Shown: positions 44,601-56,279 of the stretch, piece by piece | Layout: each line of letters opens with the position of its first letter | Numbering within the stretch: the stretch's first letter is position 1 | Notes under the pieces: generated by a model | The model's database searches: none | Seen by the model: the letters and a program-made list of their open reading frames with translations, nothing else | What the model was told of the DNA's origin: nothing | Source of the DNA: Manduca sexta | Lineage: Eukaryota > Arthropoda > Insecta > Lepidoptera > Sphingidae | Length of the DNA: 64,000 nt | Reading direction: 5' to 3' | Assembly: GCF_014839805.1 (NCBI RefSeq) | Contig: NC_051142.1 | Span: 17,268,589 to 17,332,588, forward strand | Position numbers and translations under genes: made by a program

Positions 44601-47600
44601 TATTACAACACAAAAAAACAATCCCCTATTAATTTCAGTGCTTAATCTTAGATATTCTAAGTAACCTAAAAATAAACAATTTAATTACACCATTCCTGTT
44701 CGTGAGCGCGCGGTATCTCGGTTCGAATCCGAGCGGAGACGATGCGTGACGGCGGGCCCGGAATAGCGCAGAACACGACAAACAAAAACATTTTAATATG
44801 AAACATGTTTACAACTGTTAAATGTACATCTCGGATGCGTTACGTTTTAAGTTTATTACACAAGATAAGTTAATGCAAAGTTAGAGAACAGAGAAGTACG
44901 GAGTTGCTGTTTTGAAATTTTGTTAGCCACGTTACGTAGAGTGCATAAAGTATAGAGTCGCTTTTTCGAAGTGTTTTGAGCCACGTTATGTAGAGTAATC
45001 TATTTAGACAGGATGATAACTGAATACTCTAATTCTTATTCTCCAAGAAAGGGAAAGTTTGTGGAGAGGTAAGTATTCGTAATATTGATGTTAATAATAT
45101 TATTATACCAGCCCTGCATTACATGTTACTCATTGCTCATCACGAGCCTCTACTGCTGAGAGGGTTTAAGCCTCAGTCCACTACGCTGGCGTAGCGTGGT
45201 TTGGCAGACTTCACATACCTTCGAAATTCTTATGGAGAATTCTCAGGTATGTAGGTTTCCTCATAATGTTTTAGTTTACCGTTAAAACGATTTTACGTAA
45301 CTTCCAAAAGTCAGAGGTGGGTGCCTTGGGTTTTGAACCTGTGGCCTTTGGCTCGGCTGACCGTTGGATTTCATACTAGGCTATTACCGTTTTTTACGTT
45401 TGTTAGAACGAAATTCATAATTCGAAATGGATAAACATGAAATTTTGTACAGAGATAGAATAAGACCGGGCTTAATAAGACACTACTGCCTGCAGAAAGT
45501 CGCTGAAGCAGCCTTACTCAGCCTTTTTTTAGACGGACCACAAAGCCGTCTAGATACGCTGCCCAGGCCCACAAAATAAAATCATTTTCCTACATAGTGT
45601 CAAAAATGTATTTAATATTTAAATTTTAAATAAAATGTATTTTCTTATAAGGTTAGTATACAGTTCAAGTAATCTTGGGTAAAGTTTCTTTTATCTGTTT
45701 AGTCTACTTTTTTTTATCTGTTCGTTTACTTGCAACATCTCGGCAAGTCGCAAGTTGTGTGTAGCTGCTCTAAGGGAAAGCTTGTAACTAAATAAACCAA
45801 ATTTTCTTTTACGAAGCTGGGTTAGAAGATTTTTCGTTTGTATGAGTAAGCTATAAACCTTACCGCTGCAGCAGCTCTCAGCGCGGCTTGTAGCCTTTCT
45901 ATGTGCTGTATAGCTGCTCTCAAGATCTCCAGCTTCGGTAATCGACCGCTACCAGCCCGCGCTCGTATTCTTAGCTCTTCGAATGCTGCGTTTACCTAGG
46001 AAATAAGAACCTTAAAGTTATACAAGCAGAAACCTTTTTTCAATGATTTAACAAAGGGTATTGTATTTAATTATGGACTATTACAGTGGTTTTAACTATA
46101 TGTGACGGAGGGGAGACGAGTTTCAACTATTTGAGACATAGCTGGTATCCGTAGAAACAATGTTTAGGTATTTCACAGTCTATGTTAACCAAAAGGTTTA
46201 AATGTCGATATTTAGTTCGGGCAATATATTGTAAAATGTATCTAATGTTACTCAAAACTCAGTTCCACATTTCATGAGAGGTGAGGGCCGATAAACAAGC
46301 CATTCGTCATCAGTAAAGTGAATTAGTGATGACTAATGAATATGTGAACACATCCTGCGTGAAAGATATAAAATTAGATAAAAGATTACAACTTTCTTGA
46401 CTTATTAAGTATTCGGTGTAACGATGTTTTATTGTTAAGAGTTCTAATATCCTCGGCCAATGTGTATTACTAATGCTATATAAATGTATAGAGCACTGTT
46501 TTACCCACAGCTTAAAAATAATTGTTCTCAATTTGAAACTTGCAAACATATCACGCCTTTATTCTAGAAGGGGTAGGCAGAGGTGTAACCAAAACATCTA
46601 CTTTTCGCCTGTATGTTCCATCCCATGATGTTATAGACGGAGCGTTTATGACCATGTCAGACACATATTCTAGACTGAATATTAGAAAAACTGAATATCA
46701 CTTTGCCGACCTAGGATTCGAACCCTGGATGTCAGAGCCATGTCATACTGTGCACGCAATACTACGCCACCGAGGCATTTAAAATCTTAATTTACTCTAT
46801 GGTATAATGCTCATTGATCAACTATATCAGAAATATATAAGAACAGTCCGCAGCACACCATAGTCTATCTGTCGGTTCTGAAATAGATTTCTGTCGCTTT
46901 GTTGAAATCGTAGGAACGTACGGGTTACAGCACTTATTGGGAAAATAAAGTTAGTAATTTAGTTCATTTATTTTTTATTACTACTGAACTAATTTCGAAA
47001 AAATATTCTATATGTAACGGTATGCCCGACTTTGAATCTAAGATATCACTGGCTTCACAGCCTGCGTACATTGCCTTGAGACCAATGAAACTAACTTTAG
47101 AATTAGGCCTAACTGTAACTAAGTAAGTGTGACTATGCCTTAATGTAATAGTATTAAGCTTGAATGTTCACAACTCTATATTAAATAATATTTTACTCCT
47201 GAAAAAACATGCAAAAACTACCTCTTATTATTTATTTTTCAAACCGCAACTTTAAATCTATATATTCATATAAATCATAAAAATTGCGCAATATACAAGA
47301 GATAACAGTCATTTTATAATATACAATTAGTCAACGTATTTTGAATATAGAATTCTTTTCAAAGGTTTTTTGTACTAGGAAAATGCACGTTTATTTTTTA
47401 TCTGTGCATAAATCGAGTCAGTTGGTTCGAACGATGCGAGACTAATAAGCGTGGACTAATTTTATACAAGAATTTAAAGCTGGTGTCACATTAAATGGCG
47501 TCTTCGTGAATCAGGCAACATTTAAAATAATCGGAAACTTTGTCGCTAACTCTACAGAGCCGAAATGATTATATTTGATTTTTTTGTCGTGTCGGCAATG

Positions 47601-50600
47601 TGACCCCACTGCACCTGATGGTAAGTGGAGTGGGGTCCAATAGTATGTCGACTGACGAGAGATCATTATAATAGTCGACACAATTATGCAGCGCTGTTGG
47701 AATTAAGTAATCGATAGATCTATTTAAGTTCTTATGATAGAAATTTGTAACACTAGTTATGCTCCAGGCCACACCGGCGTGTATACCCTCGAGAAATTTA
47801 AGTAAGTCTGCTTGGTGAAAACTTTAAAGTTAATATAATTCGTTCCAGCATTATTACGAAATTACCTAATGTTTAAAGTTTATTTAATGTAGGCACCTAC
47901 TTAATAAGGTTTTGTTTAAATAATTAGAACTCTTTATAGTAGAAGTTAGGTTGGAAGTTAGTTTGTAAGAACGGAAAGACACATTATGCGCCTTTTTGAT
48001 TTGTCATTTAATACAACTAAGGAAGAAAAAGATGGTAACGAACTAACACCTCAACAGAGAGATTTTTTTAAATGTAGAGAAGGACCTAGGATGGTTTCCA
48101 ACATTGATAAGGGCAATTGCTGATGGGAATACTTTTACTGATAAAGATATACAATAATTAAGCGATGCATGGACTATGAAGTGATAGGGAAATAAGAATT
48201 TGAAGGGTATTTTATTATACCGGTTAAGACGGTGTACGCTTGCATAATGAACAAATAGATCCTTAAGAATCTATTGCTGCAGCTGTGCATATGCTTGTAC
48301 TTAGTAAGGAGGTATAGTGAATATGGCGGGCATCCCGACTTCGTCGTATTTTGCTACCTGCTACTCTTACCGTATGTATTTGGACAAACCTTAAATGACC
48401 TTTCATCTGGATATTAATTTGGGCTAACCCTACAATTTGGATTCTTATTTACATATATAGGCAGGTAGCATGTTATATCCTTAAAATAAGTCACGATTTA
48501 TTGTCTATAAAATAAAATAAATTTCTTAGTTGTGTACTCCACTTTAAACCCATAAAAACTCTCGCGACATGTTCAAACATAACATTTGACAGATTTATGT
48601 GTCACAATCATAATATAACGGGCACTACAAAACGATACGAGTTAAAAATAAAAACGAGCACTTAGCCCGACTTCTTTATGTGAAATTAAATTATCAGTTG
48701 TAAATTTTAATTTTATTGTCGATTCATGATGTTTTTTTTTACATTTCTCTATGCCTATATTTTTTGTTTCCCGCCAATAAAAAATGGCGCCTGGTATCTC
48801 TCTATCTCTGTCGCGCAATCATATTTAATGTAGAGTAGTCACAACAATTTATACAATTTGAATTTATTATACATCTTAACTAAAATAACGTAATATTTGA
48901 AAATAGTTTGATGAGAATGGAGCATGCGATCGTTATAACTGAGCATTTTAAAACATAATAATTTAAAAAACTAAACGTAATATTTATAAATATGTAATAA
49001 TTAACCTACAAACATTATACCTAGGTATATTTTTGTTTGCGATATTTGAGCTGTTAAGTATTAGAGTTAATTCATCATGATAGCAATTAGTAACGTACCT
49101 AATAATAAAATAGTTCTATTCTACGAAAAAAAACTGTAATTATGTCTTCAAAATTTCTAAAGTAAAGTTTGCAGGTGTGTGAGTACTTGCCCTTATTTAA
49201 CATTTAGCTACTTAGACTTAACATAGGTAGATATATATTTATTATAATAAATGTGTTTATTTAATGTCTCAGTGTGGGATCGCAGTACAGCGTGATGGAA
49301 ATCAAGGTTTTAGCTAAATTATTTGTGACAAGTCAAACGACTCTACGATAGGTACCTAAAGGTGTGTGACAAAATGACTTTTACGTAGAAAAATGCTATT
49401 AAGTTAATTTGCAAGTTCTTGCAGCAAGAATTTCCAGTTGCGTTTATACTAGCGGCAATATTTAATTTTCTATACACATACGACTCGTCACAAGTTTTTG
49501 CAAGCTTCTCGTGACTATTTACACGGTAGAAATCATTGGAGAAAGATAACATCTGAAAGTTTTCTTACTAACCTAAACCCCGCTTCAGAAATCCTCGGGG
49601 TACTTCCTTTAAAAATTGATAATATTAATTGTAGAATAAATTACATAATCTATACTAATATATTATAAAGCTAAAGAGTTTGTTTGAACGCGCTAATCTC
49701 AGAAACTACTAAACCGACTTTGATTTTTTGTCACTAACAGGCAGTTAAATTACTCTTGAGTGCTAAAGGCTACTTTTATTCCGGAAAAATAGAAAGCGGG
49801 ATTTTAATTCCTGGGAAAACTTTTTTTTGAGGGCGGAGCCGCGAGCAAAAGCTATAACATTTTAAATAGGTTAGTTACTCCACGGGTCTACTAATATAAA
49901 ACAACCGGCTTCAGTACCTTATCAATTTATAATACAGCTTCGTAGTCTAAGAAAGCTTTGGAATAAGAATTAGAATAAATAATAATTATTATGTGTGAAT
50001 GACAGAGATGACGCTCTACAAAGCCGGAGTTAAACGATTATCTCTTTCTTACACCAATTCACTGCAGAATACCTTATCTACTTTTCTAACCTCGATGTGA
50101 TACCTCCTAATGGCCGCCCAATATTATCATCACGAAATAAGTGGCCAGTCTTACTTTTCAAAATATGTTCATGGTAATTCCAAAACGAGCGCTCAACAAT
50201 GTATCGTAAAGTTAACAGACGCGTGAGTGCGTGTCTGAGGCACGTATGCGAGTTGTAGCTCACCTTAATTTACTATTAGACGCGTGACATATTGCGTACA
50301 GGGTGTTCTTAATATTTCCGATACAGTGTGTTTGAAAGATTCGCATTTTTCATTTAATTAATTTTCAGAGAACAATCAAACAAAAATAATTAATATCGTT
50401 ATTAAATTAAAACTAATATAGGTTAGTTCATATGTTGTATATTTGGCATATTCTGGAAAATGAATGTTTTATTGATTATTTGAGTGTGTCGGAATATATT
50501 TAACGTCGTATAATTTGACATAATACACTAAATGACTATAATAGTATAAAATTATGGATTATTATTTGAAGAGAGCAGTTCAATTTGATTTAGAGTTCAA

Positions 50601-53600
50601 CTCATTACCAGACCGTGATTATCCCAGTTTCATTGTATTTCAGTGTTTAGTTTACCACAATGGATAACATTATGTCACTGTTATAGTGCAGTATGTCAAT
50701 ATGTATAACAGCCCACTATTTTTCCGATATCAATATTCTCATTAGCGCACTTTTCATCCCCATGGGGTAGGCAAAGGCAACTAGTGTGTCACTACTTCGG
50801 CGAGCATATCCTACCATAATGTGACAAGGCCTATCATCATATGGGGCACCAATTCCAAGCTAATGTAGGTATTTTTGTCACAAAACTTACACAAAAGTTT
50901 TCCAATATACATTCCACATATTGCCATATCGGCAATACATTTTCAAGCAAATAAAATATATGTTTCGAGGGGAGAAAATACAATTGCATACATAACGGCA
51001 TTACAGACTTAACGACTATTTAAATAATAATAAAAAAATATATGGAATTGTAATACTATTTTTTAAATACAATGTTCGATAATATCTGCAGCAGTTAAGT
51101 AACTATGTCGCAGGTAAAGGTATACGCCGATAAAGCAATTTGACATAAATAGTTAAATGCCTTTTTAAAAGTTATAAATTAACAGTTATTTTCTCACCCA
51201 CGCGACGTAATTCGGCGCGACACCTCTAGGGAGGGCCCTCTTATAGCAATTAAAGAGAGTGCCTTGTCACGTCATTGTCAAATGGAAATAGTTTCATCGT
51301 TACTTACAATTTAGACGGTATGTACTTAAAAATAACTTCTAAGTTTACTTATAGAAAAAAGTTTTAATTTAGATTAGCGAAAATAGTGTAGTTAATAGGT
51401 ATACAAGTCGTAAGAATATTAATGAAACAATTTTGAAATTCTATGAGTAACAATAAGCGACTTTCTTTTGTTAATTTATACTTAATAAAGATTATTTTTA
51501 GGGTGCTATGTCGGTCTGTCTATTATGAACTCTTTTTTCATGAATGTGTAGAGCAGGGGTGGCCAACCGGTCGATCGCGATCGACTGGTCGATCGCGACA
51601 ACAACTCCAGTCGATCATGGCAAGGCAAAAATATAAATACGTAGAACAGACCGCGCAACATACCTAATCACTAACTGCTGCACGCATCGTCTTTTCGTCT
51701 GCATGTATCATTTTTTAATCAAAATAATAATAAATTGTGTACTGAACTATGTTGTTTCATTTAAGATTTCAAGATGTATGTAGCTTGGTAGATCGCACAG
51801 AGTATCATCAGTGAAAAGTAGATGTTGGGTCTTACCAAGTTGGCCACCCCTGGTGTAGAGGTATCAAGTTGAACATTAAAATTAAACTATTTTTCGGATT
51901 TTATTGCGGTTTTTATATTTTAATTTTCTCCCGACGTTTCGAAGACTTTTCAGCCTTCTTGGTCAAAATAGTATAGTAGTTTAATTTTAATGTCTAACAT
52001 TCGTGTAAAGATACGAAATCATTATGTATCAAGTTGAAATTAAAAACTAATAAAACCATGGTAAGTATGTTCTTGCACTACATTACAAAAAATACCAAAA
52101 ACATTGATGGTGGGCCTTGTTAGGCACCGGGCTTTCTTCGGTCACACTGTCTTCAATAGTGGTTAAGTAGCCGCAGATAAAATGCCTTTTTACAATCATT
52201 AACGCTTAAAGAAAAGAAAGAAATAATATTAATATCCTATCGATAACTCTGTCCTATGTTGTAAATTTGACATTTCGGACAACTACACCTCAGTCCGCCC
52301 CGTGACCATACAGGCTGTAAAGTTTTCGAAACGTCGGCAGAAAATCACAATATAAAATTTGCGAAAAATCCGGAAAACAGTTTTATTTCAATGAATATTG
52401 TCAACTTGGGAACATGAATTAACACCTAAATTTAACATATAAGACCAGTAATTTGTTATACGTATTCCTAAATACACAATATTGAATAGCGCTCAGGAAA
52501 AACCATGTCAGACAGGGCGACATATACTTCGATTCCTTTATCAGAAAAAATACACAAAGTATTTTATTAACACACATCTCAGACAAATATATTTAACTCT
52601 TTAATCTCTTCTAAATTGAGAGATGTAAATAAGGCGGGAAAGTGCGTGGTGTCACGTACGACGGCTTTGCGGGATTAGGCGCCGCGGCGAGCAGTTTACG
52701 AGATTTTATATTTATTGACACGGGATTTTAATATCCGTGTCCTTTAAGATTCTAAGCTGGCAATCATTATTGATTTTATAAATTTTAAGTTATATTGTCT
52801 AAAGGGAATTTTAAGCGGGTAGATTACTTGGTCCGAATGTATTGTATAAGTTATAGAATATGCTATTAATCTCTAGTGTGCTTTAGGTACGTGTTTTAGT
52901 AAAATTATTAAGAAGTGTGTCGAGCTACCGTATTATTCTATGTTGATTATTAGAAAAAAAGGATTTAAAGAAAGAATCACATAGAACCACACTCAGCTTA
53001 AAACTATAGTACTTATGATAATGAGTTAACAGCGAGTGATGTGCACATATGGTAGAGTCATATTATAAACCTATTTTATCTATAGCTTAGAAGTCGGATC
53101 GGGATAGTCTTGTTGTCTCATAAAATACTGATCCAAAGTAACGATTAGCTATGGCGCGGTGTCGTGTACGATTAGTGAAACTGCTCTAAATTCAACAAAA
53201 TTAACAACTTCGTCAATATCCATTCTGCCTTTAAAGTTATAGTGCTCCTCCACGGCAATCCCTCTTGCACTGTGAGTGTTTACTGTTGATGGTAATAGCA
53301 ATTAGTAGGTGGCATAAACTATTCTTTTACATGTCCACTAGTATGAAAAGAGTCAATTTTGGTTCTACCTAAGAGCTAGACATCTGGACCCTAGTATCTC
53401 TTTTCTAGGAGAATGCGTAAACGTACGTTAATATTTATTAAGTTCTTTAACTTAGGTGTAAATCTACTCTACCTTTGGCAACAGTTTGGTTGTATGGAAT
53501 TCGAAATGTCTATATTCCGACCAATTAAGGACCTTAAATGTATTTCTTAAAAAACCTACTTTCCTCAACCGCCGTCGCTCCCGGAGCGTCGCAGCCTTTC

Positions 53601-53763
53601 TCCGATCGACGGCCGCTGTTTTTCTCTTACAAGCCTTACAGGCCCAGGCAAGGCAGCGCCTGCTAGGCCCCAAAACATGCTGCACATGCTCTTCCCGCCC
53701 TTCCTTCACAAAACACTCATCACGTAGTTCCGTACCACTATACGAGATGGCGCTGTTACTCAT
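41615..53763 (-). CDS. nau: nautilus / MyoD-family myogenic bHLH factor; 4 coding exons
   Basis: Muscle-determination transcription factor of the MyoD/Myf5/nautilus family, binding E-boxes (CANNTG) as a bHLH dimer. Exons on the minus strand: 53763-53560, 45995-45864, 42159-42051, 41697-41615; all GT-AG and phase-consistent (0, 0, 1), about 175 residues. Order: Cys/His-rich WACKACKRK (residues 40-48), basic region DRRKAATLRERRRLRK (53-68) with the family's Ala-Thr pair, helix-loop-helix VNAAFEELR ... RLPKLEILRAAIQHIERL (69-105), a linker, and C-terminal helix NSLARLRCIVQAL (like SSLDCLNLIVQSI in fly nau). It is about half the length of fly Nau or MyoD (about 320-330), with a very short N-terminus; an in-frame stop at 53794-53796 supports the start. 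The loop is unusual (RARAGSG instead of CTSSNPNQ). Confidence 0.87.
42051..42159 (-). CDS. nau: nau coding exon 3 (linker)
   Basis: 109 nt, acceptor TTTTTTGTTCCCAG, donor GTAAGT, phase 0 to 1. Encodes LETENCKSYLETPVTSARTQ, then HDAKEIKTEDEKPFLN. The sequence itself is not conserved enough to recognise; strong splice sites and phase agreement with exons 2 and 4 are the evidence. Confidence 0.72.
42492..42736 (+). mobile_element. tRNA-derived SINE, family B
   Basis: Plus-strand copy: head ACCCCGTGGCGTAAATG, B-box-like GGGTTTTATCCCCGG, body GGGCAAAGTGATATTGGG, tail GCCTCTGCGTATTCCTTCG. It lies in nau intron 2, opposite to nau. Confidence 0.7.
42892..44188 (-). mobile_element. mariner (DD37D / maT-type) transposon, complete ends
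   Basis: A 1297 bp element flanked by TA on both sides (42890-42891, 44189-44190). Terminal inverted repeats: left GTCTTGCCATAAATATTGT, right (reverse complement) GTCTGGCCATAAATACTGT. It carries a transposase pseudogene on the minus strand. Spacing between the second and third catalytic Asp is 37 residues, defining the DD37D clade known from Lepidoptera such as Bombyx. It is inserted in nau intron 2, same orientation as nau. Confidence 0.93.
43012..44050 (-). pseudogene. mariner DD37D transposase, frame-broken
   Basis: Would cut and paste the element at TA sites. Likely start MVWGDKENRIAVIALHK (ATG at 44050); N-terminal paired-like HTH, then catalytic ILFTDEK, VMVWWGV, QQDSAPGHKAR and SPDLNPLDYDLW, ending at TAA 43012-43014. 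Four single-base indels break the frame near 43887 (before the GRPR motif), 43600 (just after TDEK), 43415 and 43135; each lies in a short homopolymer run. It cannot make full transposase as written, but little other decay is visible, so the copy is fairly young. Confidence 0.9.
44700..44775. other. GC-rich patch with tRNA T-arm-like stem
   Basis: CTCGGTTCGAATCCGAG forms a 5-bp stem with a 7-base TTCGAAT loop and contains a B-box. No matching acceptor, D or anticodon stems exist upstream, so it is not a tRNA gene; probably a SINE or pseudo-tRNA remnant. It stands out as GC-rich in AT-rich intron DNA. Confidence 0.45.
45091..45390 (-). mobile_element. SINE family A, near full length
   Basis: Minus-strand copy: (ATT)n tail at left, CCAGCCCTGCATTACATG, CCACTACGCTGGCG, ACCTTCGAAATTC, head near ACTAGGCTATTACCG. 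It lies in nau intron 2. Confidence 0.75.
45864..45995 (-). CDS. nau: nau coding exon 2 (helix-loop-helix)
   Basis: 132 nt, residues 69-112, phase 0-0, acceptor CTTATTTCCTAG, donor GTAAGG. VNAAFEELRIRARAGSG and RLPKLEILRAAIQHIERLQA are helix 1, loop and helix 2; MyoD has VNEAFETLKR and RLPKVEILRNAIRYIEGLQ. It ends in ALRAAAA. Confidence 0.9.
46549..46778 (-). mobile_element. tRNA-derived SINE, family B
   Basis: Minus-strand head TGCCTCGGTGGCGTAGTATT with B-box GGGTTCGAATCCTAGG; the body and tail match the copy at 7661. Confidence 0.75.
47578..47700 (+). repeat. Family D dispersed repeat, 5' part
   Basis: GATGGTAAGTGGAGTGGGGT, ATGTCGACTGACGAGAGATC and ACACAATTATGCAGCGCTG correspond to the first half of the copy at 55063. 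Confidence 0.65.
49649..49855 (+). mobile_element. Non-autonomous Helitron-like element (Lep1-type)
   Basis: Starts TCTATACTAATATATTATAA, the typical 5' end, and ends GGCGGAGCCGCGAGCAAAAG then CTAT, a mutated CTAG-T. Internal GAACGCGCTAATCTCAG matches 21960. Confidence 0.65.
50745..50860 (-). mobile_element. SINE family B, 3' fragment
   Basis: CACTTTTCATCCCCATGGGG, GTAGGCAAAGGC and CATATGGGGCACCAATTCC are reverse-orientation family B tail sequences. Confidence 0.55.
51554..51852. mobile_element. hAT-type MITE with perfect 8-bp target duplication
   Basis: Ends CAGGGGTGGCCAAC and AGTTGGCCACCCCTG are inverted repeats. GTGTAGAG is duplicated exactly on both sides (51546-51553, 51853-51860). CAGGGGTGGCCAA termini and 8-bp duplications are hallmarks of hAT elements. 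Inside is a GGTCGATCGCGATCGACTGG palindromic cluster and no transposase. Confidence 0.93.
51885..52389. mobile_element. Element with about 100-bp inverted ends ('fold' family pair)
   Basis: The left end (AAACTATTTTTCGGATTTTA, then CCCGACGTTTCGAAGAC) and the right end (TTTCGAAACGTCGGCAG, then AAATCCGGAAAACAGTTTTA) are inverted relatives over about 100 bases. This is the only place in the window where two of these dispersed modules face outward as a pair, which explains the single copies elsewhere as half-elements. Confidence 0.55.
53560..53763 (-). CDS. nau: nau coding exon 1 (Cys-rich and basic region)
   Basis: 204 nt, residues 1-68, start ATG at 53763, donor GTAGGT, phase 0. REEHVQHVLGPSRRCLAW and WACKACKRKTAAVDRRKAAT are close to the family (WACKACKRKT.. 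DRRKAAT.RERRRL). The WACKACKRK Trp is the Pbx/Meis contact in MyoD. An upstream in-frame TAA supports this start. Confidence 0.9.
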
Positions 53764-55062
53764 TCTACGAGCGTGCCTCGCGCCGCCACGACATTAACTG
53801 AACAGGGGTACGTTTCACGATATATTCGGCTATTAATAAATGCCGTGAGATGCCAATTTATTAGAGTTTGTATTAAAATTGATGTCGGCCATATATTCGT
53901 GTTGTATTTGTTACGTTGAAAGCTGTGCGACATTTTTATACAGTCTCTTTAACGCTTTGTATATTGATTTTTAATGTGGCGCTTTATTTTTGGTTTTCAT
54001 GTTTGTTATTTTGGATAGCGGATGAGAGTGGAGTTTTGATTCTTTTTAAGTTTTAGATTTTTTTAGTTTGCTCTCCTGATGGCAAAATCCTCGCCTTAAA
54101 CTAAAGCAAAGAAAAGACAAAGTTACTCTGCGCTTTGCAGCAAAATATAGAGAGCGCTGTGTAGACTTTAAACATAGTTTATAAGTGTGCTACCATCTGT
54201 CAAGGCTCTATCTTGTCAGTAGTTGTATATTTTCACAGCATAGGTCGGCTAGTAAGCGAGTTAATCATCTTTTAAGTAATTTTTAACATAATAAATATCC
54301 ACTATAATCTATGTATATCAAAATTAATCTATTTTTCCTTGATCACGCCATAACTTGAGAATAACTTTATCGATTTTATTGTTTTTTTTAAGTTTACTTA
54401 TACTCGGTTTCAAGGGTTTTATCTCAATTTTAGAGCAAGACAACGTCTGCCGAGGCTATTCGTAGCTACACTATAAGAGTCACGGAAGCTCTACCGGTCT
54501 TTGAGGGAAGAAATAGCTATTAGGAAAAAAGAGGGTTCCTGACATCTACTTACTGTACTATCCCAACAGCAAATCATCACTCCACATTGGGTTTTGTGGG
54601 ACTGACACCACAACAGTCAAGCCGAATTATACAGACTGTTGAAAATATGATGTATGTAGTGACTCTACAATTTTGAATAAGATAGTCATATGTCCACTAA
54701 CTTTAGCCGCGTAATCTAGTCCTGTATTTAGTCGTGTTATATTTGATGAATGACGTTTACTCGGACACGTTGAAACAGTCGCTAAATCAAACCTAATGTT
54801 ATACATTAGACGCGTTTCAAACAAAGATGCTGCGACGGAAATTCTTCAAGAATGTATCATATTAACCCGATCTATTAATATAGTAAAAGCTCGTATTCTA
54901 TTGGGGTAGGCAAATGGTCAACAATCCTTTCTTACATTTAGTTAAATAATTTCAACAACTGTGGCTCAGGGTAAAGTCGCTTGTTAACGAAAAAACGCGA
55001 GTACGATGCTAAATATTCGAAGTACAGTGTCTAATATTGAAATCTACAATACTTGTTCATAC

Positions 55063-55313
55063 AGGCACGGAAAAGTAACCCCGCTGCCCCTGATGGTAAG
55101 TGGAGAGGGGTCCAATAGAATATCGACTGATGGGAGACGATTACCCCTGGACAGTCGATACAATTATGCCGGCCTGTTGGAACCGGATATACACAGGCTG
55201 ATCCCGGAACGCGACACATTTACGTGGGCCATAATGGCGGGTTTTAACACCTTGTTTACGGTGATCGCTATTGGTGGATATAAAATATATCCTACCACCA
55301 GACTTGTAGTGTA
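55063..55313 (+). repeat. Family D dispersed repeat, fullest copy
   Basis: GTAACCCCGCTGCCCCTGAT, GGTAAGTGGAGAGGGGTCC, CAATTATGCCGGCCTG, CGGAACGCGACACATTTACG and ATATCCTACCACCA. Related copies: 16551 (amplified), 39757, 47578, 61020, 62840. No open frame of note; type not identified. Confidence 0.7.
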
Positions 55314-55723
55314 AAATTCTTTACATAGCATATTTTACGCTCAATCAATTTCACAAATACGACTTCCTTAGAATGTAAATGAGTGGCAGACAGAGAAATC
55401 AAAGACATTTTACACATCAAATAAACATTTTACTTGTTTTTGCAACATTGTATTAACTATGAGCTATAAATATTGCTGATTTAGGTTCGTTCCAGAGAAG
55501 ATGTCGCACTAAACATGTAGTCTGGTTTATTTAGCTATATTTTATGGTGATGCAACACTGAGAAGATTAGATTTGTTCGTAGTTTATATGATTAATAATT
55601 ATATCAATAACATTAATGATGGTAAAGATTTATATAGCATGTCAACGTGTTTTATGTTAACGAAATTGTGATTGAAATGGCTGGCAGTGAATAGTTCGTG
55701 CTTCAGGCGGAAATTTGATTTAT

Positions 55724-55837
55724 AATAATAATATCAGCCCTGTATTATATTCTGTCCCATTGCTGGGCAGGGGGCCTTCTCTACTATCGAGAGGGATTAG
55801 GCCTTACACTAAGATGGCCTACAGCGGATTGGTATTT
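55724..55837 (-). mobile_element. SINE family A, 3' fragment
   Basis: ATAATAATATCAGCCCTG, ATTCTGTCCCATTGCTGGG and GAGAGGGATTAGGCC match the 3' half of family A. Confidence 0.7.
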
Positions 55838-56279
55838 TTTTTAATTTACAAATATTCAAAGGAGGTTTAGAATAATTATTCTTGGCACTGGCTTCGTTGT
55901 GCACCTGATAGCCGAAATTCATGACCAACCAGGAGCACATCTACTAAATAGGCTTACATCTGTCTATGATCACTTCCACTAAATACCTATCTGCCTACAA
56001 TAGCAAAAATAAAATCTATTGAACATCGAAGGATGGAATGTCTTTCAATGGTTTCTTTTTTTTCCAAATGATTACATTTTTTTTAGTATATATTTTACAA
56101 GACCTAAAATCGTTGAGTTACGGTTATCACATACGGTGAGGAGGGGTGACGATAACTTCTATAATATCCGTATAATGTATCTAACTAGGAATAGCGCACA
56201 TAGCTAACCGTAATAGGACAAAAAAAATTACTTTCCGTTACCTTTATATACGATGCCTACCCACTACCCGGCTAGGAGT

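Larger units (their letters stand above)
45996..53559 (-). other. nau: nau intron 1 (7.6 kb)
   Basis: No further coding exon recognised. Contains SINE family B (46549-46778, 50745-50860), a family D copy, a Helitron-like element, the hAT MITE and the long-inverted-repeat element. The blocks 47700-49640 and 52390-53559 show nothing identifiable. Confidence 0.6.

Noticed and set aside
44715..44765. tRNA gene
   Set aside because: Only a T-arm is present; no acceptor, D or anticodon stem can be paired.
45480..45570. Minus-strand frame with LGSVSRRLCGPSKKRLSKAA as a nau exon
   Set aside because: No acceptor and donor that fit the nau phases, and no similarity; exons 2 and 3 already join without it.
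53486..53797. 103-codon plus-strand frame
   Set aside because: Antisense shadow of nau exon 1, which has clear bHLH similarity on the minus strand.
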